From the NCBI RefSeq assembly GCF_030812295.1, contig NZ_JAUSSK010000002.1, positions 124,001-188,000 of the forward strand: 64,000 bases of DNA. Direction: 5' to 3'. This DNA is from Luteibacter jiangsuensis (lineage in GTDB: Bacteria; Pseudomonadota; Gammaproteobacteria; Xanthomonadales; Rhodanobacteraceae). A model generated the notes under the pieces. The model worked only from the letters and a program-made list of their open reading frames with translations, ran no database searches and had not been told where the DNA came from. The position numbers and the translations under genes are program-made. Positions 42,482 through 52,528 of this stretch are shown one piece after another; the first letter of the stretch is position 1, and each line of letters starts with the position of its first letter.

Positions 42482-44356
42482 TCAGGCCTTGTCGCCGCGC
42501 AGCTCGGTGACACGCGCTTCCAGCACGGCCGCATTGGCATCGGCCGCGGGTAGCGGCGTACCGCCCACCAGTTCGATCCTCGACCAGAAGCGGCGAGGGA
42601 TGCGTGCCCGGCGCAGCGCGCTATCGCGGCGACTGAAGATGCTGCCCCACATGCCACGCAACGCCAGCGGCACCACCGGCACCGGCCGGCGCGCGAGGAT
42701 GCGATCGACGCCCGGGCGGAAGTTCTGGATCGTGCCGTCGCGAGTGATGCCTCCCTCGGGAAAGATGCAGACCACTTCGCCATTCGCCAAGGCCTCGTCC
42801 ACCCGCTCGAACGCGCGTTCCATCAAGGCAGGATCTTCGCTGCGCCCGGCGATGGGAATCGCCTTCGCCGTGCGGAAGACGAAATGGAGGACGGGCAGGT
42901 TGTATATCTTGTAATACATGACGAAGCGCATCGGCCGGCGCACGTTCGCCATGAGGATCAGTGGATCCATGAAGCTCACATGGTTGCACACGACCAGCGC
43001 CGCACCTTCATCGGGCACATTCTTCAGGCCATCCACGCGAACCCGATAGAGCGTACGCACCAGCACCCAGGTGATGAAGCGCATCATGAACTCGGGCACG
43101 AGGGTGAAGATGTAGACCGCCACCGCGACGTTCACGATGCCCGTGATCAGGAAGATGGTGGGAACGTCCAGCCCGAGGGCAGTCATGCCGATGCCGAAGC
43201 CGGACGCCACACAGATCAGCAAGGCGTTGACGATATTGTTGCCCGCGATGACGCGCGACAAACGATGGCGGGGTGCGCGGCTCTGCACGAAGGCGAACAA
43301 CGGCACCACGTAGAACCCGGCGAAAGCGCCGATCATCGTCAGGTCGAGCATCACCCGCCATGCGCCCGGCGTACCGGCGAAGGCGAGCCAGCCCAGGCCG
43401 GCACCCGGCGCGACCAGCGGCCGCGCGAAGAACAGGTCCACCGCGAACACGGTAAGGCCGAATGCACCCATCGGCACGAGGCCGATCTCCACACGCCTGG
43501 CCGAAAGCCTCTCGCACAACAGCGAACCGATACCCGTGCCCAGCGAGAACAAGGTCAACACGAGCGTATTCACCGAACCGTCGCCGCCGAGCGTGTGCCG
43601 CGTGTAGTTCGGCAACTGCGCGATCATCACCGTGCCGAAGAACCAGAACCACGAGATACCCAATACGGCATTGAACACCGCACGGTCTTCGTGGGTGATC
43701 TTCAGCACATGCCAGGTTTCGCTGAACGGATTCCAGTTGAAGCGCAGGTCGGGGGCGGTCGCCGGTGCGGTCGGGATGGAGCGGCTTACGATATAACCCG
43801 CGCATGCGATGGCTATCGTGGTGAGCGACGCGGCGAGCGTGCCGTAGCCGGCGATCAGCATCAGCGAATTGCCGAGGATCATGCCCGTCAGCATCGCCAG
43901 CTGGGTGCCGGTCTCCACCAGGGCGTTGCCGCCGACGAGTTCGCTGCGCTCCAGCGCCTGCGGCAGGATCGAGTACTTGATCGGCCCGAACACGGTGGAA
44001 TGCATGCCCATCAGGAACAGCACGACAAGCAGCAACGACACATGGTGGGTGAAGAACCCGATCGCCGCGATTCCCATGGCGGCGATCTCGAACAGCTTCA
44101 CGAAGCGGATGATGCGGGTCTTCTCGAACTTCTCGGCGAGTTGTCCCGCCGTCGCTGAAAACAGGAAGTACGGCAGGATGAACAGCGCGGGCGCAAGGTT
44201 CGTGTAGAGCGATACCTGGGCATCCGGCAAGGCCATCTGGAACGCCACCAGCATGACCATCGCATTGCGGAACGCGTTGTCATTGAAGGCGCCGAGTGCC
44301 TGGGTCCAGAAGAACGGCGCGAAACGGCGCTTGGCGAGTAGGGAGAACTGCGACAT
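42482..44356 (-). CDS. MFS transporter fused to PlsC acyltransferase (LplT-Aas-like)
   Basis: 624 residues. The first about 420 form an MFS domain of about 11-12 spans (opening RRFAPFFWTQALGAFNDNAFR, as in LplT); the rest is a PlsC domain with HX4D NHVSFMD and FPEGGITRDG. The LplT-Aas system takes up lysophospholipid and re-acylates it; this fusion lacks the C-terminal acyl-ACP synthetase of the longer trifunctional relatives. Confidence 0.85.
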   Translation of the reverse strand: MSQFSLLAKRRFAPFFWTQALGAFNDNAFRNAMVMLVAFQMALPDAQVSLYTNLAPALFILPYFLFSATAGQLAEKFEKTRIIRFVKLFEIAAMGIAAIGFFTHHVSLLLVVLFLMGMHSTVFGPIKYSILPQALERSELVGGNALVETGTQLAMLTGMILGNSLMLIAGYGTLAASLTTIAIACAGYIVSRSIPTAPATAPDLRFNWNPFSETWHVLKITHEDRAVFNAVLGISWFWFFGTVMIAQLPNYTRHTLGGDGSVNTLVLTLFSLGTGIGSLLCERLSARRVEIGLVPMGAFGLTVFAVDLFFARPLVAPGAGLGWLAFAGTPGAWRVMLDLTMIGAFAGFYVVPLFAFVQSRAPRHRLSRVIAGNNIVNALLICVASGFGIGMTALGLDVPTIFLITGIVNVAVAVYIFTLVPEFMMRFITWVLVRTLYRVRVDGLKNVPDEGAALVVCNHVSFMDPLILMANVRRPMRFVMYYKIYNLPVLHFVFRTAKAIPIAGRSEDPALMERAFERVDEALANGEVVCIFPEGGITRDGTIQNFRPGVDRILARRPVPVVPLALRGMWGSIFSRRDSALRRARIPRRFWSRIELVGGTPLPAADANAAVLEARVTELRGDKA

Positions 44357-44416
44357 GCCGTGGTCCCTGCGGAAAGATGGACGCCAGTGTAGCCGAGCGT
44401 TACGGCGGCCTTCGAT

Positions 44417-45700
44417 TCAACCGCGCGCCAATGCGCGATGGGCAATGTCATGGCGACAGAAGGCGCCGCGAAAATGGATCGAGCCCAACGCGGCGTAAGC
44501 GCGCTCGCGCGCCTGGCCCAGGTCGTCGCCCAGGGCGCACACGGTCAGCACCCGGCCTCCCGCGGTGACCGGCATGCCGTCCGCACCTTCCGCCGTCCCC
44601 GCGTGGAACACCTTCACGTCCGCACCGAAATCGGCGGCGGCACCTTCGATGACGTCGCCTGCCCGGACCTTGCCGGGGTAGCCTTCCGCGGCTAGCACCA
44701 CGCCGAGCGAAGGACGACGGTCCCACGTCGCCGTGGCCCGGGCGATCTCTCCGTCGAGCGCCGCCTCGACCAGGTCGACCAGGTCCGAGGTAAGCCGCAA
44801 CATGATCGGCTGGGTTTCCGGATCACCGAAGCGGACGTTGTATTCGATGACCTTCGGCGCGCCCGCCTTGTCGATCATCAGCCCTGCGTACAAGAACCCG
44901 GTGAAAGGCACGCCGTCCGTCGCCATGCCGGCGAGCGTTGGCCCGATGATCTCGCGCATCACGCGCGCGGATACCTCGTCGGTGACGACGGGTGCGGGGG
45001 AGTAGGCACCCATGCCGCCGGTGTTAGGACCCTTGTCGCCGTCGTCGCGGCGCTTGTGGTCCTGGCTCGTGGCCATCGGCAACGCGTGCTTGCCGTCCGC
45101 GATCACGATGAAACTGGCTTCTTCCCCGTCGAGGAATTCTTCGATCACCACACGTGACGAGGCATCGCCAAAGGCTTGCTGGCCAAGCATGTCGTGCAGC
45201 GCGGCCTCGGCTTCGTCGAGGGTCATCGCCACCACCACGCCCTTGCCCGCCGCGAGGCCGTCGGCCTTGACGACGATCGGCGCACCCTTCTCGCGCACAT
45301 GCGCCAGCGCGGGAGCCAGTTCGGTGAACACGGCATAGTGCGCGGTGGGAATGGCGTGGCGAGCCAGGAAATCCTTCGCGAACGCCTTGCTGCCCTCGAG
45401 TTGCGCCGCGGCCGCGCTGGGTCCAAAACAGCGCAGCCCTTCGCGGGCGAAGCGATCGACCACGCCGGCGACCAGCGGAACTTCCGGACCGACCACGGTC
45501 AAGCCGACCGCTTCGCGCTTCGCCAACGCCACGAGGCCCTCGATATCGGTCACCGCCACGGCTTCGTTACGCATGCCCGGCTCACGCGCCGTGCCCGCGT
45601 TGCCGGGAGCCACGATCACTTCGTCCACGCGCGCGGATTGGCCAAGCTTCCAGGCCAGCGCGTGCTCGCGCCCGCCGCCGCCGATGACGAGGACTTTCAT
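44417..45700 (-). CDS. purD: Phosphoribosylamine-glycine ligase
   Basis: Second step of purine synthesis, ATP-grasp enzyme of 427 residues. The start MKVLVIGGGGREHALAWKL is the family signature, with the GPEVPLVAG, VKADGLAAGKGV and MGAYSPAP blocks. purH is not adjacent here. Confidence 0.96.
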   Translation of the reverse strand: MKVLVIGGGGREHALAWKLGQSARVDEVIVAPGNAGTAREPGMRNEAVAVTDIEGLVALAKREAVGLTVVGPEVPLVAGVVDRFAREGLRCFGPSAAAAQLEGSKAFAKDFLARHAIPTAHYAVFTELAPALAHVREKGAPIVVKADGLAAGKGVVVAMTLDEAEAALHDMLGQQAFGDASSRVVIEEFLDGEEASFIVIADGKHALPMATSQDHKRRDDGDKGPNTGGMGAYSPAPVVTDEVSARVMREIIGPTLAGMATDGVPFTGFLYAGLMIDKAGAPKVIEYNVRFGDPETQPIMLRLTSDLVDLVEAALDGEIARATATWDRRPSLGVVLAAEGYPGKVRAGDVIEGAAADFGADVKVFHAGTAEGADGMPVTAGGRVLTVCALGDDLGQARERAYAALGSIHFRGAFCRHDIAHRALARG

Positions 45701-45835
45701 GGGGTATCTCCAGACGTTGAACCCTCTATTCTACCCGGCGTCCTCGGGCACTGCCCGCGAAACGCCACACCAGGGCCCCGCGCCTTGCCCCTGGCGGATG
45801 GAAGCTCGACGCCCCAGTCCAAGGAGATCGCCCGC

Positions 45836-46681
45836 ATGGTTCGCCTGCCCTACCTGCTCACCGCACTGTTCGCCCTCGTGCTAGCCACCTCGTCCCACGC
45901 CGCCGGATGGCAGGAACATCCGGAGTGGGGCAAAGTCTTCGCCGATGCCCACGTGCATGGAACCCTCCTGGTGTACGAGGAGGGCTCGGGAACGACGCAC
46001 GTTTTCGACGCGGCACGCGCTCGCAAGCCCTACATCCCAGCCTCCACGTTCAAGATATTCAACGCGATGGTGGCCATCGATACCGGCGCGGTCGCCGACG
46101 AGTTCGACCCGATCGCCTGGGATGGCAAGGTCCGCAGCATGGGCGGCAAGCCGATGGTCGAATGGAATCGCGCCAACAGCCTCGCCAGTGGCATGCGCTA
46201 TTCCACGGTATGGCTGTACCAGGAAGTGGCGCGCCGGGCAGGGCAGCAACGGATGCAGTCGTGGGTCGACAAGGCGGGGTACGGCAACCGCGATATCGGT
46301 GGAGGTATCGACAGGTTCTGGCTGGACGGCGCATTGCGTATCTCCGCCGAGCAACAGGTCGCTTTCCTGCGGCGGCTGGCCGATGGCACGCTGCCCTTCT
46401 CGGCACGCGCGCAGGAGATCGCGCGACGCATCACGATCTACGAAGCCGGCACGGACTATGTGCTGCATGCCAAGACGGGCTGGGCAACGCACGGGGCCCA
46501 GAACAACGCCGATCCGGCCAAGGCGGACGATATCGGCTGGTATGTCGGCTGGGTCGAGCACGGCGGCAAGCGCTGGTTCTTCGCGCTGAACATCGATATC
46601 GCCAAGCCCGAGGACGGCGGCAACCGGGTGGCGATCGCGCGCCAGATACTGGAGACGATGGGCGCGTTCGGCTCCCGCTGA
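45836..46681 (+). CDS. Class D (OXA-type) beta-lactamase
   Basis: 281 residues with a signal peptide (about 1-23). All class D motifs: S70-T-F-K73, S123-T-V, Y149-G-N and K213-T-G. The tryptophan in GWQEHPEWGK and the YGNRDIGGG segment also fit the family. An AAGGAG site lies ten bases before the ATG at 45836; the longer upstream frame is a shadow of purD. Hydrolysis of penicillins is likely; the spectrum cannot be read from sequence. Confidence 0.92.
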   Translation: MVRLPYLLTALFALVLATSSHAAGWQEHPEWGKVFADAHVHGTLLVYEEGSGTTHVFDAARARKPYIPASTFKIFNAMVAIDTGAVADEFDPIAWDGKVRSMGGKPMVEWNRANSLASGMRYSTVWLYQEVARRAGQQRMQSWVDKAGYGNRDIGGGIDRFWLDGALRISAEQQVAFLRRLADGTLPFSARAQEIARRITIYEAGTDYVLHAKTGWATHGAQNNADPAKADDIGWYVGWVEHGGKRWFFALNIDIAKPEDGGNRVAIARQILETMGAFGSR

Positions 46682-46688
46682 CCGCGCT

Positions 46689-48053
46689 TCAGCGCGCGAA
46701 CAGGATCGCCAGCAATGGGCCGCGCGGCAGCTTTCCGGTTTCGTTGCGCGGCAGCGCATCGACCAGGCGCAAGGGACGCGGCAGGAAGACCGGGTCCATG
46801 GCGTTACGCAAGGCCGTCATCACCGCCTGCTCGGTCATTGCCGGCGCGACGACGAGACCGGCGATGCGGCGCACGCCCGACGAGTCGGCCTCGTCAAGCT
46901 GGAAGAGCACGCCATCGCGCACGCCGTCGATGGCAAGGAGGCGCCGGTTCAAGTCGCCCAGCGAGGCGCGCTTGCCGGCGATCTCCAGCAGGTCGCTGTT
47001 ACGGCCGCGCAAGCGGAAAAGGCGGCCCTCGCCGTGCAAGGTAACGATGTCCGCCAGCGCGATCGCTTCCGCCAGTTGCGGGGCATCGACCAGCGTGCCA
47101 TCGGGCTGCGGATGCAACGTGACACCCGGATAGAGTGTCCACTCCTCGTCCGTCGACGTACGGCGGCTGGCGAAGACACAGGTCTCCGTGGAGCCGAACA
47201 CTTCATACAACGGCGCGTCGAAGCGATCCTCCGCCGTCGTCGCCAGTTCGACCGGCATGGGTGCCGTCGCCGAAACGAACGCCGCCAGCGGCGGCAGGGC
47301 CACGCCCGATTCCACCAGAGCGCGTAGGTGTACGGGCGTGGTCACGAGGACGCGCGGCTCAGGCATCGTCGCCAGCGCCGCCGCCACATCGGCCGGGAAG
47401 AACGGCCGCCCGGCGTGCACGCTCACCTCGGAAAGCAGGGGCATGAGCACCGACATCTCCATGCCGTACATGTGCTGCGGCGGCACGGTGGCGACGAGAT
47501 CGAACGCCTTGCCGATACTCTTCCCGAGCATGCTCGCGTTCCCGGCATTGCTGGCCACGAAGCTGCCCCACGTCTTCGCGTTGGGCTTGGGCTTGCCGGT
47601 GGAACCGGAGGTGTAGCCGATGGCGACCACCGCGTCGGCGGCGATCATCGGTACCTCCACTTCCTCGGGCATGCCGTCATCGAGCGCCGGCATGCGTACG
47701 TATCCGGCCGGGGCGGGCGACAGGTCGAGTTCGCCGATCGCATACGAGCCGGGGTGCCCGGCCATCACTTCGTCGACCGCATGCGGCGCGCGCGATGGCG
47801 GAAGAAGATTGGTCTGGCCGCGCACGACCAGCGCCGCGAAGGCGACCAGGAAGGCATAGCGGTCTTCACACAGGTTCACCGCACCGCCGGCGTCCGGCAG
47901 GAGCGAGGCCACCTGGCGTACGTGGCCGAGGAACACCGCGGCGCTGACGGGCAGTCCGGCGCGCCACGCGACCGGCCGTGACAACGAGCCCACCAGCAAG
48001 GGCAGCCGTGGGCCGGGAGCCCGTCCGGCAATCTCAAATACGTTCGACGACAA
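46689..48053 (-). CDS. AMP-dependent acyl/aryl ligase, aryl polyene type
   Basis: 454 residues. AMP-binding P-loop IGYTSGSTGKPKP, the YEVFGSTETCVFASR block, the hinge DLLEIAGKRASLG and a C-terminal catalytic lysine in RNETGKLPRG. It resembles the ligases of aryl polyene/xanthomonadin clusters that activate 3- or 4-hydroxybenzoate for ACP loading, but sits 21 kb from the main cluster. The start is TTG at 48053 with AGGGGGAG upstream. Confidence 0.78.
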   Translation of the reverse strand: MSSNVFEIAGRAPGPRLPLLVGSLSRPVAWRAGLPVSAAVFLGHVRQVASLLPDAGGAVNLCEDRYAFLVAFAALVVRGQTNLLPPSRAPHAVDEVMAGHPGSYAIGELDLSPAPAGYVRMPALDDGMPEEVEVPMIAADAVVAIGYTSGSTGKPKPNAKTWGSFVASNAGNASMLGKSIGKAFDLVATVPPQHMYGMEMSVLMPLLSEVSVHAGRPFFPADVAAALATMPEPRVLVTTPVHLRALVESGVALPPLAAFVSATAPMPVELATTAEDRFDAPLYEVFGSTETCVFASRRTSTDEEWTLYPGVTLHPQPDGTLVDAPQLAEAIALADIVTLHGEGRLFRLRGRNSDLLEIAGKRASLGDLNRRLLAIDGVRDGVLFQLDEADSSGVRRIAGLVVAPAMTEQAVMTALRNAMDPVFLPRPLRLVDALPRNETGKLPRGPLLAILFAR

Positions 48054-48068
48054 CGGCTTCTCCCCCTA

Positions 48069-48638
48069 TCAGGCGCGGATGATAGCGCCGCTCAGGGCGT
48101 CACGGATGACCGTCGGGCGGTCGAGGCCGCCGAGTTCAGCGTCCAGCACGCCGTCGAGCCGGGCACCAAAGTAACGCTCCAATGTTGGCAGGTCACGTGC
48201 CGGCGGCTCGCCGTGGGGGTTCGCGCTGGTCGACACCACGGCGCCGCCGAAGGCCTTGCACAGAGCGGCAGCGGGCGCGTGGGCCGTGATCCGTAGTGCG
48301 ATGCCGGCATGGGTGCCGGCGACCCACTCGGGGACGTGGGCGCTGCGGGGGAATATCCACGTGTTCGGGCCGGGCCAGGAGGCAAGCACCTGTTCCAGCA
48401 CCTTCGCGGAAATCTTCGTCAGGTCGATATACGGCGCCACCTGCAGGAAATCGGCGGCGATGAGAAGCACGCCTTGCGAGTAGGGCCGGCCCTTCAGCGC
48501 GAAAAGTCGTTCGAAGGCGGTGCGGTCGTGAGGATCGCAACCGAGGCCGAAGACGGCCTCGGTGGGATAAGCGAGCACGCCGCCTTCGCGCAGGAGCGAG
48601 GCGGCCTGTTCGATGTCGGTCAGCGTGAAACGACGCAT
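48069..48638 (-). CDS. tsaC: L-threonylcarbamoyladenylate synthase
   Basis: First enzyme of the t6A tRNA modification, 189 residues of the YrdC/Sua5 fold. N-terminal [18 protein letters not shown], later SQGVLLIAA and [17 protein letters not shown]. Starts one base after the topA stop, so it is cotranscribed with topA. Confidence 0.93.
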   Translation of the reverse strand: MRRFTLTDIEQAASLLREGGVLAYPTEAVFGLGCDPHDRTAFERLFALKGRPYSQGVLLIAADFLQVAPYIDLTKISAKVLEQVLASWPGPNTWIFPRSAHVPEWVAGTHAGIALRITAHAPAAALCKAFGGAVVSTSANPHGEPPARDLPTLERYFGARLDGVLDAELGGLDRPTVIRDALSGAIIRA

Positions 48639-48639
48639 G

Positions 48640-51180
48640 TCAGTCGGCGATGGGCGCGGTCGCCTTGTTCGTTGTCTTTTTCACGACGGCTTTCTTCGTG
48701 GCGGCCTTGGTCGCCGTCTTCTTTGTGGCTGCCTTCTTCGCCGTCGTCTTCTTGCTCGCGGTTTTCTTCGTGGGCGACTTCTTCGCGGCCGTCTTTTTCA
48801 CGGCTGTCGCGTCCTTGGTGGCCGCTTTCTTCGTGGCGGCTTTCTTGGTGGCAGTCTTCTTCGCCGCGGTCTTCTTGGCCGCGCGACCGCCACGGGGCTT
48901 CTTCACCGGGGCAGCGGCCAGCCATTCCGCGCATTCCGTCTCGGTGAGCGTTTTCGGATCGCGATCCTTGGGAATGCGCGCGTTTTTCTCGCCGTCGGTG
49001 ATGTAAGGGCCGTAGCGGCCGTTGAGCACCTGCACGCCGTTGCCGAAGTCGAGGATCGTCCGGTTCGCGATGGCTTCCAGCTTCTCCTGCACCAGCTGCA
49101 GCGCGCGCGGCAACTCGATGACGTACGGGTCGTCCTCGGGCTTGAGCGAAGCATACGTATCGCCCTGCTTCACGAACGGACCGAAGCGGCCGATGCCGAC
49201 GGTGACGTCCTCGCCGGCTTCGGACTTGCCCAGGGTGCGCGGCAACTTGAACAGCTCCATCGCCTCTTCAAGCGTGATGGTGTGCATGCTCTGCCCGGGC
49301 CGCAGGCTGGCGTAGGTGGGCTTGGCTTCGTCGTCCTTGCTGCCGATCTGGGCGTAGGCGCCATAGCGCCCCAGGCGCACCGACACCGGCTTGCCCGTTT
49401 TCGGATCGTTGCCAAGCTCGCGGGCGCCCGTGGCCTCGTTACGGTCGACCGACTCCGTCTTGTCGTCCACCAGGGTCTTGAACGGCAGCCAGAAGCGTTC
49501 GAGCAAGGGCACCCAGGCCTCCTCGCCACGGCTCACGGCATCCAGCTCGTCTTCGAGGCGGGCGGTGAAATCGTAATCGACATACTGGGCGAAGTGCCCC
49601 GAGAGGAACTGGCTGACCGCGCGGCCCACGTCGGTGGGCTTGAAGCGCCGGCTTTCGAGCAGGACGTATTCGCGGCTGAGCAGCACCTGGATGATGCTGG
49701 CGTAGGTCGAGGGGCGACCGATGCCGTACTCCTCCAGCGTCTTGACCAGGCTGGCCTCGGAAAAGCGGGGCGGCGGCTCGGTGAAATGCTGGTCGGCCAC
49801 GATCTGCGAGACAGGCACCACGTCGCCCTGCTTGAGGCGGGGCAGGCGGCGCTGCTCGTCTTCGTCGTCGTTCTTCTGGTCGCGGCCCTCCTCGTACACG
49901 GCGAGGAAGCCGGGATCGATCACGGTGGTGCCACTGGCGCGGAAAGCCGAATCACCGACAGGAAATTCCACGGAAACCGTGTTCAGCGTGGCATGAACCA
50001 TCTGGCAGGCGACCGTGCGCTTCCAGATCAATTCGTAGAGCTTGCGCTGGTCGTCGTTGAGGAACGAGGCGACGCTGCGGGGCGTGCGCATGGCCGAGGT
50101 CGGGCGCACGGCTTCATGCGCTTCCTGGGCGTTCTTCGACTTGGACTTGTAGACCTGGACGGCGTCTGGCAACGCTCCCTTGCCGTATTCGCGCCCAATC
50201 AGGTCGCGCAATTCGGCCACGGCGTCTTCCGAGAGCGCCACCGAGTCGGTACGCATGTACGTGATGAGACCGACATTGCCCTCGCTGCCCAAGCCCACGC
50301 CCTCGTAGAGGCCCTGGGCGATACGCATGGTGCGGCTGGTGGAGAAGCCCAGCTTGCGCGCGGCCTCCTGTTGCAAGGTGGACGTGGTGAAGGGCGGCGC
50401 CGGACGGCGCTTGCGCTCCTTGCTGGTGACCTCGCCAACGGTGAAGCGGCCCGCGGCGGCTTTCTCCAGCGCGGCGCGCGCCGCCATGGCATCGGCCTCG
50501 TTGGTGAGGTCGAACTGCTCGAATTTCTTCCCGTCCAGGCGGACCAGGCGGGCGTCGAACGCGCCGTCCGGATGGGTCAGGTTGGCCTGGATGGTCCAGT
50601 ACTCACGCGCCTTGAAGGCTTCGATCTCGAGTTCACGCTCGACGATCATGCGCAGTGCCGGCGATTGCACGCGACCGGCGGACAGGCCGCGTTGCACCTT
50701 GCGCCAGAGCACGGGCGAGAGGTTGAAGCCGACGAGGTAATCCAACGCCCGGCGGGCCTGCTGGGCATCGACCAGGTCGTGCGAAAGCTTGCGCGGGTTG
50801 GCCACGGCCTCCTTGATGGCCTTCGGCGTGATCTCACTGAACACCACGCGCTGGACGTCCTTGCCCTCCAGCAGGCCGCGCTCGCGGAGGATTTCGCTGA
50901 TATGCCAGGAGATGGCCTCGCCTTCGCGATCCAAGTCGGTCGCGAGATAGATGCTGGTGGCCGCCCGTGCCGCCTTGGCGATGGCGTCGACATGCTTCTC
51001 GTTGCGGTCGATCACCTCGTAGGCCATGGCGAAGCCGTGTTCGGGGTCGACGGCGCCCTCCTTCGGCCGAAGGTCGCGGACGTGGCCATACGACGCCAGC
51101 ACCTGGAAGTCGGCTCCCAGGTACTTGTTGATCGTCTTGGCCTTGGCCGGCGATTCGACGATGAGAAGGTTCTTTGCCAT
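48640..51180 (-). CDS. topA: DNA topoisomerase I with lysine-rich tail
   Basis: Relaxes negative supercoils. 846 residues. Toprim domain ([21 protein letters not shown]); catalytic tyrosine in [10 protein letters not shown]; three C-terminal glycine repeats ([36 protein letters not shown]) in place of the cysteine zinc fingers of E. coli TopA. The last about 85 residues are a histone-H1-like tail of Lys, Ala and Thr (KKTAAKK-type repeats), expected to bind DNA. Confidence 0.96.
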   Translation of the reverse strand: MAKNLLIVESPAKAKTINKYLGADFQVLASYGHVRDLRPKEGAVDPEHGFAMAYEVIDRNEKHVDAIAKAARAATSIYLATDLDREGEAISWHISEILRERGLLEGKDVQRVVFSEITPKAIKEAVANPRKLSHDLVDAQQARRALDYLVGFNLSPVLWRKVQRGLSAGRVQSPALRMIVERELEIEAFKAREYWTIQANLTHPDGAFDARLVRLDGKKFEQFDLTNEADAMAARAALEKAAAGRFTVGEVTSKERKRRPAPPFTTSTLQQEAARKLGFSTSRTMRIAQGLYEGVGLGSEGNVGLITYMRTDSVALSEDAVAELRDLIGREYGKGALPDAVQVYKSKSKNAQEAHEAVRPTSAMRTPRSVASFLNDDQRKLYELIWKRTVACQMVHATLNTVSVEFPVGDSAFRASGTTVIDPGFLAVYEEGRDQKNDDEDEQRRLPRLKQGDVVPVSQIVADQHFTEPPPRFSEASLVKTLEEYGIGRPSTYASIIQVLLSREYVLLESRRFKPTDVGRAVSQFLSGHFAQYVDYDFTARLEDELDAVSRGEEAWVPLLERFWLPFKTLVDDKTESVDRNEATGARELGNDPKTGKPVSVRLGRYGAYAQIGSKDDEAKPTYASLRPGQSMHTITLEEAMELFKLPRTLGKSEAGEDVTVGIGRFGPFVKQGDTYASLKPEDDPYVIELPRALQLVQEKLEAIANRTILDFGNGVQVLNGRYGPYITDGEKNARIPKDRDPKTLTETECAEWLAAAPVKKPRGGRAAKKTAAKKTATKKAATKKAATKDATAVKKTAAKKSPTKKTASKKTTAKKAATKKTATKAATKKAVVKKTTNKATAPIAD

Positions 51181-51279
51181 GCGTTACCGATTCCGAGGAT
51201 CGCGGGGGCGAGTTGACCCCAGCGTATGTATATATTTAGTTGGAAACATATCGCCGTGACGGCTGTCAAGCGTCGGCGA

Positions 51280-52419
51280 TCAGACCATGCGCTGGTAGCG
51301 GTTGCCCGACAGCGCCGCGATTTCGCCTTCGAGTTCCAGTATCAGCAGCATCGACGACAGCGCTCCGGGAGCGATGCCCGTCGCGTCCACCAAGGCGTCG
51401 AGGGAGGCGGGATCGTACCCCATGACGTCGAGCAGGCGGCGATATTCCTCATCCTGACGCCAATCGAACGGGCCGGTCTTGCGCCGGCCGACCCCGGTCG
51501 GCCCCTCCCCCCGTTCCAGCCGGGCGCGTAATTCCGCGCCCAGTTCGAGGGCCGCGGGTGCCAGCGTGGCCAGGACTTCATCGGGCTTCTGGACCAGGCG
51601 GGCGCCCTCCCCGATGAGGGCATGACAGCCCTCGGCCAAGGGGTTGTGGATCGATCCGGGCAGCGCGAAGACATCCCGCCCCTGTTCGCCGGCCTGCCGG
51701 GCGGTGATGAGCGAACCCGAGCGGCGCCCCGCTTCGATCACCACCACTCCCAGGCTCAAGCCGGCGATGATGCGGTTGCGCTGGGGGAAGTGATGCACCA
51801 ACGCGGCCGTCCCCGGCGGATATTCACTCACGATCGCGCCATGGGCGGCGATGCGCCGGGCCAGGGCATGGTGTTTTCGGGGGTAGACCCTGTCCGGTCC
51901 GGTGCCGATCACCGCCACGGTGGGCTGGCCCGCGTCCAATGCGGCTTCATGCGCCGCGCCATCGACCCCGTCGGCCATGCCGCTGGTGACCAGCAGCCCG
52001 CCAGCCGAGAGTTCGGCGGCGAAGCGCCGCGCATTCGCCAGACCGGGGGCCTGGGCCCGCCGGGCGCCGACGATCGCTACCTGCGGGCGCAGGAGCAGCG
52101 ACGCGTCGCCCTTGACGAAAAGAGCGGCCGGTGGATCGGGAATGGCCTCGAGCTGCGGCGGGAAATCCTCCTCCGTGCACCGAAGCAGGCGCTGGTCGTC
52201 GCCGGCGAGCCAGGCGAGGTCATGGGCGAGCACCGCTTCGTCCGGCTGCTCGATCCAGGCCCGGCCCTCGCCGTCGAGGGCCTCGGCGTGACGCGTCAGC
52301 CAGCGGAGCAGGGAGGCCGCATCGCCGCGGGCGACGAGGCCCTCACGAATGCGCCGGGCCCCCAGGCCGGGGGTGCGCAGCAGGATCAACCAGTCGCGGA
52401 GGTCGTCGGAGTCGGTCAT
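51280..52419 (-). CDS. dprA: DNA-processing protein DprA (Smf)
   Basis: Loads RecA on incoming single-stranded DNA in natural transformation. 379 residues: an N-terminal SAM-like region, the Rossmann core with VAIVGARRAQAPGL and VIGTGPDRVYPRKH, VVIEAGRRSGSLITARQAGEQG, and a C-terminal winged-helix (about 310-379). It sits between LysM and topA genes, a conserved block in many gammaproteobacteria. Confidence 0.94.
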   Translation of the reverse strand: MTDSDDLRDWLILLRTPGLGARRIREGLVARGDAASLLRWLTRHAEALDGEGRAWIEQPDEAVLAHDLAWLAGDDQRLLRCTEEDFPPQLEAIPDPPAALFVKGDASLLLRPQVAIVGARRAQAPGLANARRFAAELSAGGLLVTSGMADGVDGAAHEAALDAGQPTVAVIGTGPDRVYPRKHHALARRIAAHGAIVSEYPPGTAALVHHFPQRNRIIAGLSLGVVVIEAGRRSGSLITARQAGEQGRDVFALPGSIHNPLAEGCHALIGEGARLVQKPDEVLATLAPAALELGAELRARLERGEGPTGVGRRKTGPFDWRQDEEYRRLLDVMGYDPASLDALVDATGIAPGALSSMLLILELEGEIAALSGNRYQRMV

Positions 52420-52448
52420 CCGCGCAGTTTAGAGGGCACGCATGAAGT

Positions 52449-52520
52449 GCCTGTCGGAACAGGCCACCAATTCAGGTGAGGCGTGGGCGCAGCGGTGGGA
52501 GCCGGTTCGCGGCCCCCACC
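52449..52520. repeat. Hairpins, one REP-like, between dprA and the LysM gene
   Basis: GCCTGT/ACAGGC around CGGA (52449-52464) and GGTGGG/CCCACC (52494-52499 with 52515-52520). The second has a GGTGGGAGCC head shared with the 26-bp arms at 25564-25646, suggesting a single copy of the same repeat family. Confidence 0.5.
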
Positions 52521-52528
52521 TTTCTGCG

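Noticed and set aside
48613-51216. An 867-codon open frame antisense to topA
   Set aside because: Shadow of the topA codon pattern; the low-complexity start simply mirrors the Lys/Ala tail.
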